DNA from: WTKD01 sp965243525
Lineage (GTDB): Bacteria; Spirochaetota; Spirochaetia; WTKD01
Length of the DNA: 64,000 nt
Reading direction: 5' to 3'
Assembly (NCBI GenBank): GCA_965243525.1
Contig: OZ251568.1
Span: 1,178,001 to 1,242,000, forward strand
A program made the position numbers and the translations under genes. The stretch's first letter is position 1, and each line of letters begins with the position of its first letter. Below are positions 63,153 to 64,000 of the stretch, piece after piece. The notes under the pieces are model-generated. The model ran no database searches. It was not told where the DNA came from and saw only the letters and a program-made list of their open reading frames with translations.

Positions 63153-64000
63153 TCATAAGGAAAGCGCTTCTTTCTCTGGTCTGTTTTGTCTCGAGACGTT
63201 TTGATTCAGCTTTCCCTTCGTTTTTTCATAGAGTCGAAAAATATTGATGAACCTCACCTTGGTATTAGTTTTATCAAGAGTGATACTTCTGAATTCTTTT
63301 TCAGGAACATCCATTTTTGCTGCCTGAAGGGTCTCTTTGCTCACCAAGATATCGTGTTGTGTTGCGTGTGCTTGTAGTTTTGAAGCGATATTGACGACCT
63401 TCCCTATTAATGTGTAATCAAATCGTTGGTCTCCGCCAACACGGCAGCGAATCACTTCTCCAGTGTGGATTCCCGCATGTAATGCAGTTCCTGACAAATG
63501 AGGAGGACAATGATATTTTAATGTATTGAATATGTGTAATATCGATTGTAGCGCATCGCGAGCTTCTTTAAACACGACTAGGCAGCCATCTCCAACGAAT
63601 TTATCTATATCCCCTTTATACTCTTTAATTATTGGAACTATTAGAGAATATAGATCATTAAGAAATTCTATTATTTTTTGAGTATTATGGGAAGTGGAAT
63701 ACTTTGTAAAGCTACAAATATCTAAAAATAATATAGTTACCTGTTGTGTGAGTGCCTGTGTTGTAAGAATCTGATCTACTGCTTGTTTTCTTGCGACTTC
63801 GACTGTGGTGGTTGATAAATATCCAGAAAGCAAATCAATCAGTATGTAGTTGTTTATAATTGTTTCTTTCTTGTCTAATAGTTCATTTCTCAGATTATTA
63901 AGCTGTGTGGATGATTTTATAATGCCATCGAAAAGGGCGGTAATCTCTGATTCGGGAGAACGAGGAGAAATAAAGAAATCAAGAATGTCTGCACTGGCAG
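63153..64000 (-). CDS. class III adenylate/guanylate cyclase (N-terminal part outside the window)
   Basis: The frame is open to the window edge, so the N-terminus is missing; 282 residues are visible. A helical lead-in (about 70 residues, LNNLRNELLDKKE, coiled-coil-like) precedes a class III cyclase domain. The metal Asp residues are in TILFLDICSFTKYS and FVGDGCLVVF, the purine-site Lys in IDKFVGDG, and DYTLIGKVVNIASKL carries the base-contacting Asp and the Asn. The transition-state Arg of the VNxAxRL motif is Lys here. It would make cAMP or cGMP if active. Sensor domains, if any, lie upstream. Confidence 0.88.
   Translation of the reverse strand, partial: ASADILDFFISPRSPESEITALFDGIIKSSTQLNNLRNELLDKKETIINNYILIDLLSGYLSTTTVEVARKQAVDQILTTQALTQQVTILFLDICSFTKYSTSHNTQKIIEFLNDLYSLIVPIIKEYKGDIDKFVGDGCLVVFKEARDALQSILHIFNTLKYHCPPHLSGTALHAGIHTGEVIRCRVGGDQRFDYTLIGKVVNIASKLQAHATQHDILVSKETLQAAKMDVPEKEFRSITLDKTNTKVRFINIFRLYEKTKGKLNQNVSRQNRPEKEALSL

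Overview
The window looks like a chromosomal segment of a spirochaete (Spirochaetota, most likely the Treponema/Spirochaeta side). Three things point there: two tandem outer-membrane beta-barrel genes of the treponemal major-sheath/Tpr type at 58-61 kb, an hpf-hprK-ptsH cluster next to rpoN with no PTS transport genes visible, and a fliS locus. I cannot name the species. Most of the window is ordinary housekeeping DNA. There are five tRNA genes, no CRISPR array and no insertion sequence. One ABC-transporter gene is clearly broken.

Layout. 0-7 kb: the end of a fabH-like gene, then an AddAB-type helicase/nuclease pair. 7-11 kb: galM, a MerA/Lpd-like flavoprotein and uvrC. 11-16 kb (minus strand): holA with a LexA-like repressor, then ptsH, hprK, hpf and rpoN. 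16-18 kb: tRNA-Pro, a decayed ABC exporter, tRNA-Ala(GGC). 18-22.7 kb: a large unrecognised protein, lspA, a DUF817 membrane protein and nif3. 22.8-30.5 kb: pgi-serC, a phosphofructokinase, galE, a sugar acetyltransferase, a small Cys-rich protein, ogt and an aminotransferase. 30.5-34 kb: a lipoprotein, a MalK-type ATPase and a secreted protein. 34-40 kb: hom, a small lipoprotein, galK, a TerB/DnaJ protein, pncB, ndk and tRNA-Cys. 40-46 kb: a SPOR protein, coaE, polA, an orphan gene and fliS with a partner. 46-51 kb: a 2-hydroxyacid dehydrogenase, metY and a MetA-homoserine-dehydrogenase fusion. 51-58 kb: a complete trp set as five genes (trpE, trpGD, trpCF, trpB, trpA). 58-64 kb: two barrel proteins, a secreted protein, ssb, tRNA-Ala(CGC), tRNA-Val and a truncated class III cyclase.

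Pathways. Methionine: hom supplies homoserine, the MetA part of the fusion has the residue linked to acetyl-CoA use, and metY uses O-acetylhomoserine. Tryptophan: the five genes cover all steps from chorismate. Galactose: galM, galK and galE are present but scattered. HPr and HprK probably form a regulatory relay.

Most notable observations: (1) many promoter-proximal genes lack a Shine-Dalgarno and have a -10 hexamer ending 5-6 nt before the start codon, which predicts widespread leaderless mRNAs; (2) MetA is fused to a homoserine-dehydrogenase domain whose key motifs are altered, while an intact hom lies 14 kb away; (3) the LexA-like repressor has lost its cleavage site, Ser and Lys; (4) a decayed copy of the nif3 3' end lies on the far side of the DUF817 gene and now supplies lspA's apparent ribosome binding site; (5) an intrinsic terminator is embedded in a convergent coding sequence. 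All functional names rest on motif recognition by eye; no database search was run.
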